A stretch of DNA of 64,000 nucleotides, taken from NCBI GenBank assembly GCA_903896015.1, contig CAITWF010000117.1, positions 1 to 64,000 of the forward strand, in the 5' to 3' direction. The notes beneath the pieces were generated by a model that had not been told where the DNA came from, searched no databases, and saw only the letters and a program-made list of their open reading frames with translations. Shown here piece by piece: positions 28,695-38,129 of the stretch (its first letter is position 1; the number at the start of each line of letters is the position of its first letter). The position numbers were made by a program, and so were the translations under genes. This DNA is from an uncultured Opitutia bacterium (lineage in GTDB: Bacteria; Verrucomicrobiota; Verrucomicrobiia; Opitutales; Opitutaceae).

Positions 28695-29993
28695 ATGCCC
28701 ACGAACGCCACCCTGAAGATCGACGACAAAGAATACCCTCTGCCCGTGATGATTGGCAGCGAGGGCGAAAAAGCCGTCGACACGCGAGCGTTGCGGCAAG
28801 CCAGCGGCTACATCGCTTACGATCAAGGCTACGGCAACACGGGTTCGTGTGAGAGCCAGATTACCTACCTCGACGGCGACAATGGCATCCTCCGCCACCG
28901 CGGCTATCCGATCGATCAACTCGCGCACTATAGCGATTTCGTCGAGACCGCCTACCTTGTGATCTACGGCGAACTGCCGAACGCCACGAAACGAAAGGAA
29001 TTTGGCCAGCTCCTCCGCAAGAACGCGGCGGTCGAGATGCAGATGCAGAAGATTCTCGAGGGCTTTCCGACCAGCGCGTCGCCGATGGCGATGCTGTCTG
29101 CGCTCGTGGCCGCGCTGCCCGCGTATTATCCCGAGCTCGCGACGAACAATTTTGAGAAGGATCTGAAGAACTTCGACCTCGCGGCCGCGATCGCGATCTC
29201 GAAGATCCGTACGTTTGTGGCGATGATCTATCGCTACCAGAAGGGCCTGCCCTTTGTGTTTCCCAAACAGGAGCTGCCGTTCTGCGACAACTTCCTGCAC
29301 ATGATGTTTTCGGAGCCCTACAAGGATCACGTTCCGGTGCCGGAAGTCGCCAAGGCGCTCAACCTCGTCCTCCTCCTCCACGCCGATCACGAGCAGAACT
29401 GCTCCACCTCGACCGTGCGCATGGTCGGTTCCAGCCAGGCGAATCTCTTCACCTCCATGTCCGCGGGTATCAGCGCGCTTTCCGGCCCGCTGCACGGCGG
29501 CGCCAACGTCGCCGTCATGCAGATGCTCCAATCGATTCACGACGAGGGCGACGATGGTTCGCGGTTCATCGCGGCGGCCAAGTCGGGCTCAAAGACCAAC
29601 CGCCTGATGGGCTTCGGCCACGCGGTTTATCGTAACTTCGATCCGCGCGCGAAAATCATCGGTGATGCCTGCGACACCGTGCTCACCCGCCTCGGCATCG
29701 ACGATCCGCTGCTGCACATTGCGAAGAATCTCGAGCAAGCTGCGCTCAAGGACGACTATTTCGTCTCGCGTAAACTTTACCCGAACGTCGATTTTTATTC
29801 TGGCATCATCATGCGCGCCGTCGGCATCCCGATGAATATGTTCACGACGATGTTCGCTATCGGCCGGGCGCCCGGCTACATCGCTAACTGGAAGGAAGTC
29901 GCCTCGAACCCTAAGGGTCGCATCTACCGCCCGCGCCAGATTTATGTCGGACCGGTCAAGCGCGACTACGTGCCGATGTCGAATCGCGCCTGA
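28695..29993 (+). CDS. gltA: Citrate synthase, type II
   Basis: This TCA-cycle enzyme joins oxaloacetate and acetyl-CoA to citrate. Catalytic regions are clear: [57 protein letters not shown] and the C-terminal RPRQIYVG. An N-terminal strand domain ([19 protein letters not shown]) marks the allosteric hexameric type. The start at 28695 gives 432 residues; an alternative start 14 codons upstream is less likely. It is convergent with the next gene, with one base between the stops. Confidence 0.96.
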   Translation: MPTNATLKIDDKEYPLPVMIGSEGEKAVDTRALRQASGYIAYDQGYGNTGSCESQITYLDGDNGILRHRGYPIDQLAHYSDFVETAYLVIYGELPNATKRKEFGQLLRKNAAVEMQMQKILEGFPTSASPMAMLSALVAALPAYYPELATNNFEKDLKNFDLAAAIAISKIRTFVAMIYRYQKGLPFVFPKQELPFCDNFLHMMFSEPYKDHVPVPEVAKALNLVLLLHADHEQNCSTSTVRMVGSSQANLFTSMSAGISALSGPLHGGANVAVMQMLQSIHDEGDDGSRFIAAAKSGSKTNRLMGFGHAVYRNFDPRAKIIGDACDTVLTRLGIDDPLLHIAKNLEQAALKDDYFVSRKLYPNVDFYSGIIMRAVGIPMNMFTTMFAIGRAPGYIANWKEVASNPKGRIYRPRQIYVGPVKRDYVPMSNRA

Positions 29994-29994
29994 G

Positions 29995-30711
29995 TCAGGT
30001 TTTCGCCTTCGGTTCGGCCTTCAGGATTTCGTCGGTCGTCAGCCCACTGAGCTGTGCGAGCCCGCCCAGCAGTTTCCAGAAGATAAGCATCAACGCGATC
30101 ATGCTCGGCACGACGATCACAGGCCAGACGATCAGGTGCATGCGGCCGAGTTCGGCGTTGAACTCCGGCGTGCCCGGCGGGCTGCGCAGGATATAGCGCG
30201 CCAGCGCGAAATTCACCGGCGCGCTCGCGATGAACGACACTGCGAGCCACACGCTTGAGCGCCGCATCAGCGCCTCGAACGCTGCCGTCTGACCGCGCTC
30301 CGTGAGCGCCGCCTCGACGCGCGGTACGTCGACGATCTGGTCGTTGAAGATCATTTCACGCAGGAGCGGCGTTTTCGTGCGCATCGAGATGAGCACGAAG
30401 GCGCCGATGCACGTCGGCAGCACGGCATCCTTCACCGCAAACCAAAATCCGTCGGCCTTGAACAATCCCATTCCGCCCGAAAGTAGCACGCTGACGAAGC
30501 CGAGGATTGAGAGCGTGTTCGCCTTTTTGCGTGCCGCGAAATCGTAGAGCCCGTAGCCGATCGGAAATACGAGCGCAAAAACGAGCCCCCACAACGGCCC
30601 GAGCCACTTGTCGGTGCTGAACTTCGTCAGCACGATCGTCGGCACGGCGACGTTGAAGAGCAGGTTCAGCAGAAGGTTTTCTGGTTTGGGTGCTGTCTTT
30701 GTTTCGGTCAT
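29995..30711 (-). CDS. Multi-pass membrane protein, VC0807-like
   Basis: About six hydrophobic segments are visible in 238 residues, for example LLLNLLFNVAVPTIVL, GLVFALVFPIGYGLYD, LSILGFVSVLLSGG, WLAVSFIASAPVNFAL and a final LIVWPVIVVPSMIALMLIFW. The arrangement 'ENLLLNLLFNxxVP...LGPxxxLVFALxFPIGYGLYD...LSILGFVSVLLSGG' resembles the VC0807 family, a group of bacterial inner-membrane proteins of unknown role. That is from memory and not a search. An ATG at 30723 is also possible; 30711 gives MTETKTAP. It diverges from pdxJ. Confidence 0.65.
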   Translation of the reverse strand: MTETKTAPKPENLLLNLLFNVAVPTIVLTKFSTDKWLGPLWGLVFALVFPIGYGLYDFAARKKANTLSILGFVSVLLSGGMGLFKADGFWFAVKDAVLPTCIGAFVLISMRTKTPLLREMIFNDQIVDVPRVEAALTERGQTAAFEALMRRSSVWLAVSFIASAPVNFALARYILRSPPGTPEFNAELGRMHLIVWPVIVVPSMIALMLIFWKLLGGLAQLSGLTTDEILKAEPKAKT

Positions 30712-30764
30712 TTCGTTTTGCATCGGAGAATCGCAGCCCGCTTACTCGCGTCAAACCTCTGTCC

Positions 30765-31508
30765 ATGATTCTTCTCGGCGTTAACATTGATCACTGTGCC
30801 ACCGTGCGGCAGGCGCGTTATCCGGCAGCGCGCGGTCAGGAGGGCGGTGCCGTCGAGCCCGATCCCGTGGAGTTTGCCCTCGCGTCCGAGCGAGCCGGTG
30901 CCGATGGCATCACCGTCCACCTCCGCGAAGATCGCCGCCACATCCAAGATCGCGACGTCTGGCGGCTACGCGAAAAAATTTCCACGCGGCTCAACCTTGA
31001 GATGGCGTGCACGCCAGCGATGACGGAGTTCGCGCTGAAGCTGAAGCCGTATTCGGTCTGCCTCGTGCCGGAAAACCGCGCCGAGATCACGACCGAGGGC
31101 GGGCTCGACATCGTTGGCAATCGCGAACGCGTCCGCGCCGTGGTCGACGCGATGAACACGGCGGGGATTAAGACCAGCCTCTTCATCGATCCCGATGCGC
31201 CGCAAATCGAACTCGGTGCCAAGCTTGGTGCGCCGTGGATCGAACTGCACACCGGCGCTTACGCCAATGCCTGCTTTGGGCAGCCGCGCGCCGCGGAATT
31301 CGAGCGGCTGCGCGTGGGCGCGAACGTCGGTCACCAACTCGGACTCACCGTCAACGCCGGCCACGGGATCAATTATGTCAACATCGCCGAGGTGCGCACG
31401 CTGCCGCACCTGCACGAGCTCAACATCGGCCACAGCATCGTGAGCCGCGCGCTGTTCGGCGGCGTCGCCGAGGCGGTGCGCGAAATGAAGCGGCTGATGA
31501 ACGCATGA
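30765..31508 (+). CDS. pdxJ: Pyridoxine 5'-phosphate synthase
   Basis: PdxJ makes pyridoxine phosphate from 1-deoxyxylulose 5-phosphate and 3-amino-2-oxopropyl phosphate, the last ring-forming step of DXP-dependent vitamin B6 synthesis. Motifs: LGVNIDHCATVRQARY at the start, HLREDRRHI, PYSVCLVPENR, and HAGHGxNY-like VNAGHGINYVN, ending ELNIGHSIVSRALFGG. The start at 30765 gives 247 residues, the usual size. The stop overlaps the acpS start (ATGA), the same pairing as in enterobacteria. Confidence 0.97.
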   Translation: MILLGVNIDHCATVRQARYPAARGQEGGAVEPDPVEFALASERAGADGITVHLREDRRHIQDRDVWRLREKISTRLNLEMACTPAMTEFALKLKPYSVCLVPENRAEITTEGGLDIVGNRERVRAVVDAMNTAGIKTSLFIDPDAPQIELGAKLGAPWIELHTGAYANACFGQPRAAEFERLRVGANVGHQLGLTVNAGHGINYVNIAEVRTLPHLHELNIGHSIVSRALFGGVAEAVREMKRLMNA

Positions 31509-31924
31509 GTGCGCCGTTGAACCTCCAGCTTCCGCCCGGCGGTGTGCTGGTCGGCCTCGGCGCCGATTTAATCGAAGTGGCGCGCATCAAGGGCGTCCTC
31601 GAAAGGCATGGTGAACGCTTCCTCGATCGCATTCTGACGGACGAGGAGAAGAAATATTGCTCGAGCATGGGCGCCCCGCACAAACACATCGCCGCACGCT
31701 TCGCCGCGAAGGAGGCGATTTCGAAGTGCTTCACGACGGGCATCGGCGCTGAGTTCGGCTGGAAATCAGCGTCGGTTTACCACGGCACGCGGCACGAGCC
31801 GCTCGTGCGGCTAGACGCGCAGGGTCAGGCGCTGCTCGCGCATGTCGGGGCGACGCATGTGTTGCTCACGCTCTCGCACACGGAGACCCACGCAATGGCC
31901 GTCGCCGCACTCGTCAGGGGGTAG
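31505..31924 (+). CDS. acpS: Holo-[acyl-carrier-protein] synthase
   Basis: AcpS transfers the phosphopantetheine arm from CoA to acyl carrier protein, activating fatty-acid synthesis. The magnesium ligands are visible in GADLIEVARI (Asp) and RFAAKEAISKC (Glu), with the LTDEEKKYC region between. The 139 residues are slightly longer than E. coli AcpS because of a short N-terminal extension. It overlaps pdxJ by 4 bases, and the next gene starts 13 bases later. Confidence 0.95.
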   Translation: MSAPLNLQLPPGGVLVGLGADLIEVARIKGVLERHGERFLDRILTDEEKKYCSSMGAPHKHIAARFAAKEAISKCFTTGIGAEFGWKSASVYHGTRHEPLVRLDAQGQALLAHVGATHVLLTLSHTETHAMAVAALVRG

Positions 31925-31937
31925 GTTTCCAAAACTC

Positions 31938-32450
31938 ATGGACGACGAGCCCGACGAACCGCGTCCGCCGAAGCGCGAGCAACTCTCGAAGACGCCCTCG
32001 TGGATTATGCTCGGCTTTGCGCTGGGTGCGGGGTGCGTGCTCCTGTGGCCGCACCGGGAGGAGTCACGGGCGGTGTTGACCTCTGGAGTAACCCCGCGGC
32101 GCCCCGCGGCGGAAGCGACCCCTCCCACGATCGAACGCGCGACCTTTTTTGAAAGCGTGTTTGCGGAGTGGAGCAAATACGCCGTGTGGGACAGCGAGCT
32201 GACCGAGGTCGCGTTTTGGAGCGCGGACACAAAGACGTTTTCTGAGAAATTCGAGGTCTACCGCTCAGGCGATCGGTTTTATTTCCGATCGATTCCGGAG
32301 TTTACGCGGCCGGTGCTTACGCATGGCGTGCCGAACAATTCGCCGCTCCAGTTCACGGAGCCACAGGCGGGGCGTGATGAGTGGCTCAAGGAAAACTCGA
32401 CGGAGAATTTAAGAAAATTTCTCGGCGCGCCCGAACCGAAAAAACCATGA
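31938..32450 (+). CDS. Unknown protein with a single membrane anchor
   Basis: The 170 residues begin with an acidic/basic cytoplasmic stretch (MDDEPDEPRPPKREQ), then one hydrophobic helix (WIMLGFALGAGCVLLW, about residues 20-36), then about 130 mostly soluble residues with several aromatic strands (FFESVFAEWSKYAVWD, DRFYFRSIPEFTRPVL). I do not recognise a family. It is locked into an operon: 13 bases behind acpS and overlapping nnrED by 4 bases (ATGA). This suggests a conserved local role, but none can be named. Confidence 0.7.
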   Translation: MDDEPDEPRPPKREQLSKTPSWIMLGFALGAGCVLLWPHREESRAVLTSGVTPRRPAAEATPPTIERATFFESVFAEWSKYAVWDSELTEVAFWSADTKTFSEKFEVYRSGDRFYFRSIPEFTRPVLTHGVPNNSPLQFTEPQAGRDEWLKENSTENLRKFLGAPEPKKP

Positions 32451-33901
32451 GCACGTTTCCCACCGGGTCCGTTCCTGTCCTGGCGTGCGACGAAGCGCGT
32501 GCGATCGAGGACAGGCTCTTCGGCGGCGACGAGACGCGCGAGTGGCCCGCGATGCAGCGCGCTGGCCGCGCGATCGCAGCGGCGGTGCAAAGGGATTTCC
32601 TAGAGATCGGCGGGCTGCCCGGCGCCCCCCGCGTGCTCGTGCTCTCGGGCAAGGGCCACAATGGCGGTGATGCACTCATCGCCGCGAGCGCGTTGCGGGA
32701 GGTCCATCCGAACCTGCGGGTGGAGGTTCTTTTTGCGTTTGGCGAGCGGGCGCTGCGTCCACTTGCACAACGCGCGTGGCGCGAACTCGCGCAGGCGGGC
32801 GGCACGCACGTCTCCGCGCCCACGGGCCACTACGACCTCTGTCTCGACGGAGTTTTCGGTTTTCAGTTTCGCCCGCCGCTTGAGTCGCACGTAGCCGAAC
32901 TGATCGCCACAGTGAACGAGCTGCCGATCCGGCTGCGGGCGGCGGTAGACTTGCCGAGCGCAAATGTGTTCCACGCCGACTTCACCTACGCGACCGGTTG
33001 CGTGAAGATGCCGATCGTGGATGCGCCGCAGGCGGGAAGGGTGCGTTATCTCGCTCTCGGTTTTTTCGATGGAAACGAGCCGGGCGCGGAGCGGGTGCTC
33101 ACGCGTGACGTGCTCGCACCGCTGACGGCGCTCCGGCCGGCGCAGGGCGACAAGCGCACCTACGGCCATGTGTTCATAATAGCGGGCTCGCGGAATTTTC
33201 CCGGTGCGGCATTGATGACGGTGCGGGCGGCGTTGAGGAGCGGAGTGGGGCTGGTGACCGCGTTTGTGCCGGAATCGCTGGTGGCGGCGTTCGCGTCGGT
33301 GGCGCCCGAAGCGATGTGGGTCAGCTGGCCGGAGACACCCGGTGGCGGACTGGCGCTGGAAGGCCGGCAACTGCTCAGTGAAAAGCTGCCGCGTGCCACG
33401 GCGCTGGTGATTGGACCCGGGCTTGGACGGGAAAAGGAAACGCTCGCGCTCGCGGGTGAAATCGTGCGTTCGGCGACTGTGCCGCTCGTGATCGACGCGG
33501 ATGCACTCCAACCGGAGATCGTGCGAGCGGGCGACGCGCCGCGCGTGCTCACGCCGCACGCGGGAGAATTTGCGCGGATTGACGGCGCATTGCCGAAGAA
33601 CGTGGTCCTCGTCCGAAAAGGGCCCGTGACGCGGATCGTTCGCGACGGAGTTTCCTATCATTCATTTTTCGGCGGGCCCGTGCTCGCGCGCGGTGGGAGC
33701 GGCGATTTGCTCGCGGGCTTGATCGGTGGGCTGCTGGCGCAAACGCCGGGCGAGCCGTTGCTCGCGGCGGCGCGCGGGGTCGTGTGGCACGGCCTCGCGG
33801 CGGACGCGCTCGCGCGCGCGCATGGGCAAGTCGCGGTGCAGACGACGCAGTTGCTCGACTTTCTGCCGGTGGTCTTGCGAGAGTTGGTGAATGAGCAGTG
33901 A
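32447..33901 (+). CDS. nnrED: Bifunctional NAD(P)H-hydrate epimerase/dehydratase
   Basis: This enzyme repairs hydrated NAD(P)H: the N-terminal NnrE domain epimerises it, and the C-terminal NnrD domain dehydrates the S form at the cost of ADP or ATP. NnrE (about residues 1-210) shows the GKGHNGGDAL phosphate loop. NnrD (about 225-484) shows YGHVFIIAGSRNFPGAA, GPGLGRE, LTPHAGEFARI and GGSGDLLAGLIGGLLAQ, the ribokinase-like catalytic region. The start ATG at 32447 overlaps the stop of the gene before, giving 484 residues. It overlaps dprA by 11 bases. Confidence 0.94.
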   Translation: MSTFPTGSVPVLACDEARAIEDRLFGGDETREWPAMQRAGRAIAAAVQRDFLEIGGLPGAPRVLVLSGKGHNGGDALIAASALREVHPNLRVEVLFAFGERALRPLAQRAWRELAQAGGTHVSAPTGHYDLCLDGVFGFQFRPPLESHVAELIATVNELPIRLRAAVDLPSANVFHADFTYATGCVKMPIVDAPQAGRVRYLALGFFDGNEPGAERVLTRDVLAPLTALRPAQGDKRTYGHVFIIAGSRNFPGAALMTVRAALRSGVGLVTAFVPESLVAAFASVAPEAMWVSWPETPGGGLALEGRQLLSEKLPRATALVIGPGLGREKETLALAGEIVRSATVPLVIDADALQPEIVRAGDAPRVLTPHAGEFARIDGALPKNVVLVRKGPVTRIVRDGVSYHSFFGGPVLARGGSGDLLAGLIGGLLAQTPGEPLLAAARGVVWHGLAADALARAHGQVAVQTTQLLDFLPVVLRELVNEQ

Positions 33902-35021
33902 GTTGAGCGAACGGCAGGCGTTTCTCGTTTTGAACGCGCTGCCTAACATCGGGCCGATTATGCTCAACCAGCTGCTCGCAGAATTCGGCGACGACCCGTG
34001 CGCGATCCTGAACGCAAGCAGGCCCGAACTCGAATCCGTGAAGGGCGTGAGACCGGTGATCAGCGCGACCATCGGCGCTTGGCGCGAGCACATCGATCTC
34101 GCGCGCGAGGAGGAGCGGATGGCGAAGAGCGGCGCGGATTTCATCACGACGCGAGATGCCGGCTACCCAAAGATGCTGAAGGAAATCCACGACCCGCCGA
34201 TCGGGCTTTACCGGCGCGGGCGCTACGAGTTTGGCGCGCCGTGCGTGGCGATCGTCGGATCAAGGCGGACTACGCTTTACGGGCAGGCGACGGCAAAGAA
34301 GTTTGGCGCAGAGATCGCGCGGCTCGGTTTTTGCGTGGTGGGTGGCTTCGCGCGCGGCATCGATACGGCGGCGCACGAAGGCGCGCTTTCAGTTGGAGGC
34401 AAAACCGCCGCCGTCCTCGGCACGGGGATCGATCTGATTTATCCGCCGGAAAATCTGGAACTCTACCGCCGCATCGAAACAGAGAGCGGCGCGATCCTGT
34501 CGGAGTTTCCCTTCGGGCGGCGTGCGGATCGGCAGTCGTTTGCGATGCGCAACCGGATCGTCGCGGGCATGAGCGACGCGGTGGTGGTGGTAGAAAGCGA
34601 TGTCGACGGTGGTGCGATGATCACGGCGCGATTCGCGGGCGAGCAGGGGCGGCTGATATTCGCCGTACCGGGCCGGATCGATCAGGGTTCCAGCGCGGGC
34701 TGCCACCAACTCATACGCGATGGCGCGACGCTGCTCACGAGCATCGATGATGTGTTGTCGGAGCTGAATTATCTCGAAGGATTGCGGCCACAGCCGGTGG
34801 CGGAAAAGCCGGCCGATGTCGCAGCGGGCCGTCCGGCCAATCTTACGGCCGACGAGGCGAAGGTGTTTGAGTGCTTTCGCGTTGGCGCGATCCTGTCGTC
34901 CGACGCGCTCACTGCGCAGACAGGGCTGAGCGTGCCGCAGTTGTCCGCGACGCTGATGATGCTCGAGTTGAAGCGGCTAATCGCGAAACGCGCGGACGGG
35001 GCGTTTGAGGCGCGCTGCTAG
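33891..35021 (+). CDS. dprA: DNA processing protein DprA
   Basis: DprA binds single-stranded DNA taken up during natural transformation and loads RecA. The 376 residues have an N-terminal helix-hairpin region (LNALPNIGPIMLNQLL), the Rossmann-like core (GSRRTTLYG, GGFARGIDTAAHEGAL, VLGTGIDLIYPPEN, FPFGRRADRQSFAMRNRI, GRIDQGSSAGCHQLIRDGA) and a C-terminal winged-helix segment (LSSDALTAQTGLSVPQLSATLMMLELKRLI region, about 335-365). The ATG lies inside the end of nnrED, so translation is coupled. Its presence hints at, but does not show, natural competence. Confidence 0.96.
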   Translation: MSSELSERQAFLVLNALPNIGPIMLNQLLAEFGDDPCAILNASRPELESVKGVRPVISATIGAWREHIDLAREEERMAKSGADFITTRDAGYPKMLKEIHDPPIGLYRRGRYEFGAPCVAIVGSRRTTLYGQATAKKFGAEIARLGFCVVGGFARGIDTAAHEGALSVGGKTAAVLGTGIDLIYPPENLELYRRIETESGAILSEFPFGRRADRQSFAMRNRIVAGMSDAVVVVESDVDGGAMITARFAGEQGRLIFAVPGRIDQGSSAGCHQLIRDGATLLTSIDDVLSELNYLEGLRPQPVAEKPADVAAGRPANLTADEAKVFECFRVGAILSSDALTAQTGLSVPQLSATLMMLELKRLIAKRADGAFEARC

Positions 35022-35026
35022 AATTT

Positions 35027-37129
35027 ATGATGAACAAATATCTGTTGGCCTTCGGCCTAGCGCTTTCCGCGGCGATCGCGATGGCGCAGCCAGCGAAGAA
35101 GACGATCACGCACGAGGATCTTTGGCTGATGAAGCGCGTGGGTGCACCGTTGCCGAGTCCCGACGGACGGTCGATGGTGTTCACCGTTACGTTGCCAGCT
35201 TACGATGCAAAGGAGCAGTCGGCGGATTTGTGGATCGTTTCGACCGTGGGTAACGAGGCGCCGCGGCAACTGACGCAGACGAAGCCGCCGGAAAGCGGCG
35301 TTGCGTGGGCACCCGACAGCGAGCGGATCGTTTTTTCGGCGAAACGCGATGGCGATGATGTCGCGCAGCTTTACGTGCTGCACACCCGACTGGGCGGCGA
35401 GGCGGAACGCGTGACCCATCTCACGCTCGGCGCGCGCCAGCCGAAGTGGAGTCCGGACGGGAAGCAGTTGCTGTTTGTGAGCGACGCGTTTCCTGGCTGC
35501 GCCGACGAAGACGCAAACAAGAAGGCGGCGAAGGAACACAAGGATCGGAAATTCAATGTGCACGCCTACGAATCGTTCCCGATCCGCTTTTGGGATCACT
35601 GGCTTGACGACAAACACGCGCATCTCTTCGTGCAGGAACCGCGGGCGGGCGCGAAGGCGCGCGATTTATTTGCGGGCACCAAGCTCGTGGAGTCGGCGGG
35701 CTTCGGTGCCCGCAACAGCGACGAGGGCGAGGCGATCGATGCGACATGGACGCCGGATAGTGCAGGGGTGGTGTTTACGGCCGGGGTCAATCGCGACGAG
35801 GCGGCCTACGCGCCGGTACGCGCGCAGCTTTTTCTAGTCGCCGTCACCGGGGGCGAGCCGCGACCGCTCACGAACGATCACTCGAGCTATGAGCGGCCGC
35901 AGTTTTCGCCCGACGGCAAGTCACTCCTGTGCCTCACGAACGAGGAGCACTTGGACAAAGTCTATGCGCTCTCGCGGCTCGCGAGCTTTCCGTGGCCGTT
36001 CGATGTGGCGAAGCGGACCGTGCTGACCTCGTCACTCGATCGGTCGGTGAATCGCTTCGCAACACCGTCGCGGAGTGAGCGTGTATGGTTTACCTGCGAG
36101 GACGCGGGGCTGGAGAAACTCTACTCGGTGGGCTACGCGGGCGGCGACGCGCGCGAGGAGAAGGCGAATGACGGTGGCTGCGTCACGAATGTTGCAGCGG
36201 GCGGACGAACCCTCGTCGCGAACTGGGAATCGGCGACTAATCCACCGGAGGTTTTCGTGTTAAGCACGACAGGCGGAGCGGCGCCATACCAGCGTTCGAG
36301 TTTCTCTAGCGGCACAGCAGGGACACTCGACCTCGCGCCAGTTGAGCACTTCTGGTTTACGAGCGCGCACGGAAAAAAAATCCATTCGCTGCTGGTTCGT
36401 CCGCCGGGGTTCGATCCATCGAAGCTCTATCCGCTCTTCGTCGTGATTCACGGCGGTGCGGCGAACATGTGGCGCGACGCGTGGGTGCTGCGCTGGAATT
36501 ATCACTTGCTCGCGGCACCGGGCTACGCGGTGTTGCTCACCGACTACACCGGTTCGACGGGTTACGGCGAAAAATTCTCGCAGGATATCCAGTTCGATCC
36601 GTTGAAAGGGCCGGCGGAGGAGATCGACGAGGCGGCGGATGAGGCGCTGAAGCGTTACTCGTTTCTTGATGCGACGAAACAGGTCGCCGGTGGTGCGAGC
36701 TACGGCGGGCACCTGGCAAACTGGCTGCAGGCGACGACGACGCGCTACAAGGCGATCGTTTCTCACGCTGGCGAAGCGGACCTGGCGATGCAGTGGGGCA
36801 CAAGCGACTCAGTGTTCGGGCGCGAAGTGAATAGCGGCGGCCCGATCTGGGGCGACAAGGCCGTGTGGCGCGAGCAGAGCCCGGTGTTGCAGGCCGGTAA
36901 TCACGAGAAGGGCACGGGTTTCTTAACGCCGATCCTGATCTCGGACGGCGAAAACGATTTTCGCGTGCCGATGAACAACTCAATTATGTTCTTCACGCTT
37001 CAGCAGCGGCTTAGAGTGCCGAGCAAGCTGCTGCTTTTCCCCGATGACAACCACTGGATCCTTAAGGCGGAAGACAGCCGCTACTGGTATCGCGAGGTGC
37101 AGGCCTGGCTTGCGAAATACTTGAAGTGA
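35027..37129 (+). CDS. Exported S9-family prolyl-oligopeptidase-like peptidase
   Basis: A signal peptide (KYLLAFGLALSAAIAMAQ) precedes a WD40/TolB-like propeller (about residues 30-420: PSPDGRSMVF, APDSERIVFS, SPDGKQLLFVSD, SPDGKSLLCL) and a C-terminal alpha/beta hydrolase. Catalytic Ser-558 lies in GGASYGG, the Asp in DGENDFRVP and the His in DDNHWI. The family includes dipeptidyl- and acylaminoacyl-peptidases that trim short peptides in the periplasm. The length of 700 residues is typical. It starts 5 bases after dprA. Confidence 0.94.
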   Translation: MMNKYLLAFGLALSAAIAMAQPAKKTITHEDLWLMKRVGAPLPSPDGRSMVFTVTLPAYDAKEQSADLWIVSTVGNEAPRQLTQTKPPESGVAWAPDSERIVFSAKRDGDDVAQLYVLHTRLGGEAERVTHLTLGARQPKWSPDGKQLLFVSDAFPGCADEDANKKAAKEHKDRKFNVHAYESFPIRFWDHWLDDKHAHLFVQEPRAGAKARDLFAGTKLVESAGFGARNSDEGEAIDATWTPDSAGVVFTAGVNRDEAAYAPVRAQLFLVAVTGGEPRPLTNDHSSYERPQFSPDGKSLLCLTNEEHLDKVYALSRLASFPWPFDVAKRTVLTSSLDRSVNRFATPSRSERVWFTCEDAGLEKLYSVGYAGGDAREEKANDGGCVTNVAAGGRTLVANWESATNPPEVFVLSTTGGAAPYQRSSFSSGTAGTLDLAPVEHFWFTSAHGKKIHSLLVRPPGFDPSKLYPLFVVIHGGAANMWRDAWVLRWNYHLLAAPGYAVLLTDYTGSTGYGEKFSQDIQFDPLKGPAEEIDEAADEALKRYSFLDATKQVAGGASYGGHLANWLQATTTRYKAIVSHAGEADLAMQWGTSDSVFGREVNSGGPIWGDKAVWREQSPVLQAGNHEKGTGFLTPILISDGENDFRVPMNNSIMFFTLQQRLRVPSKLLLFPDDNHWILKAEDSRYWYREVQAWLAKYLK

Positions 37130-37135
37130 GTTCGC

Positions 37136-37477
37136 TCAGCCGGGCGGCCACGTCATCTGTCTCTTCGCGAGCAGGTGCACGTGGAGATGGGGCACCGACT
37201 CGCACGCGTGCGGACCGTTGTTGATCACGAGGCGGAAGCCCTCGGCCAGGCGGAGCTTTTTCGCGAGAAGGTTGGCGACGTAGATCAAGTGACCGAGCAC
37301 CGGTTCGTCGGCCGCGGCGGATTCGGACACGCGTGGGATGAGTTGCTTTGGCACGATGAGCAGGTGGACGGGCGCCTGCGGCTGGATGTCGTGGAGCACG
37401 ATGCAGTGCTCGTCCTCGTGCTCGATCTTTGCGGGGATTTCGCGGTCGATGATTTTTTGGAAAATCGTCTTGGGCAT
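37136..37477 (-). CDS. HIT-family nucleotide hydrolase (HINT-like)
   Basis: HIT proteins hydrolyse nucleoside phosphoramidates or related nucleotides. The catalytic triad motif HLHVHLL is near the end, with the family start TIFQKIIDREIPAKIEHEDEHCIVLHDIQPQAPVHLLIVPK (read in parts). The start at 37477 (MPKTIFQK) gives 113 residues, the usual length; the frame stays open upstream to 37555, but those residues are not conserved. It is convergent with the S9 peptidase gene. Confidence 0.93.
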   Translation of the reverse strand: MPKTIFQKIIDREIPAKIEHEDEHCIVLHDIQPQAPVHLLIVPKQLIPRVSESAAADEPVLGHLIYVANLLAKKLRLAEGFRLVINNGPHACESVPHLHVHLLAKRQMTWPPG

Positions 37478-37561
37478 AGGATGAGGCTTGGTCACGGAGC
37501 CACCGAGGTCACGGAGGAACTTGACGGGAATTGCTCGGGGGCTCCGCGTCGCCATGGCCTG

Positions 37562-38068
37562 TCACAAAAACAGTAATTGCAATTCCGTGCCTCGCACCGT
37601 GCGGGCGGCAACGAGGTCGTGGATGAACGCCATCGTCTCGACGTAGTCGCGTTTGCGGCGCGGGGTCGCGCGATGGCCGGGCGGAATGAGCGCAGGGCGG
37701 AGGTTCGTGACGAGAAGGGTCGACTCGCGGAAGGGCGCGAGCTGTTTCAGGCCGGCCATGATCTCGGCGCGGGTGAACAGTGGCGTGGGCGACGCGAGGG
37801 TGAGCGATGCGTCCCAATGGAAGAATCCGTGTCGTGGCCGATCGGAGTAAAGTTTTGCGAGCAACTCGGCGGCGGCGGCGTTGAAGGCGACGTCAAACTT
37901 GGCGGCGAACTCCGGCTGAAGTGCGGTCTGCGCCTCAAGCTCCGCGAGACTGAAGGTGATCGCGCCCTTGATCTGATTGGCGAGATAGAGGTTGTGCCCG
38001 GTGACTTCGGCGAACAGCGCGTTGATGAAATGCAACCGGCGGAGGTCGGCGCGGGAGGGAGCGGACAT
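37562..38068 (-). CDS. Conserved-looking protein of unknown function
   Basis: The 168 residues contain no signal peptide or membrane helix. There is a helical N-terminus (LRRLHFINALFAEVTGHNLYLANQIKG in part), a central HGFFHWDASLTLASPTPLFT stretch and a basic segment GHRATPRRKRDYVETMAFI. I recognise no domain. It is the middle gene of three on the minus strand, between nrdR and the HIT protein; the 61-base gap to nrdR allows co-transcription. The frame is well used and opposite frames look like shadows. Confidence 0.6.
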   Translation of the reverse strand: MSAPSRADLRRLHFINALFAEVTGHNLYLANQIKGAITFSLAELEAQTALQPEFAAKFDVAFNAAAAELLAKLYSDRPRHGFFHWDASLTLASPTPLFTRAEIMAGLKQLAPFRESTLLVTNLRPALIPPGHRATPRRKRDYVETMAFIHDLVAARTVRGTELQLLFL

Positions 38069-38129
38069 TGCTAGAAACCGCGAATTTTCGCTAACCTTCG
38101 GGAGAGAAATTAGCGAAGATGAGCGCCGA

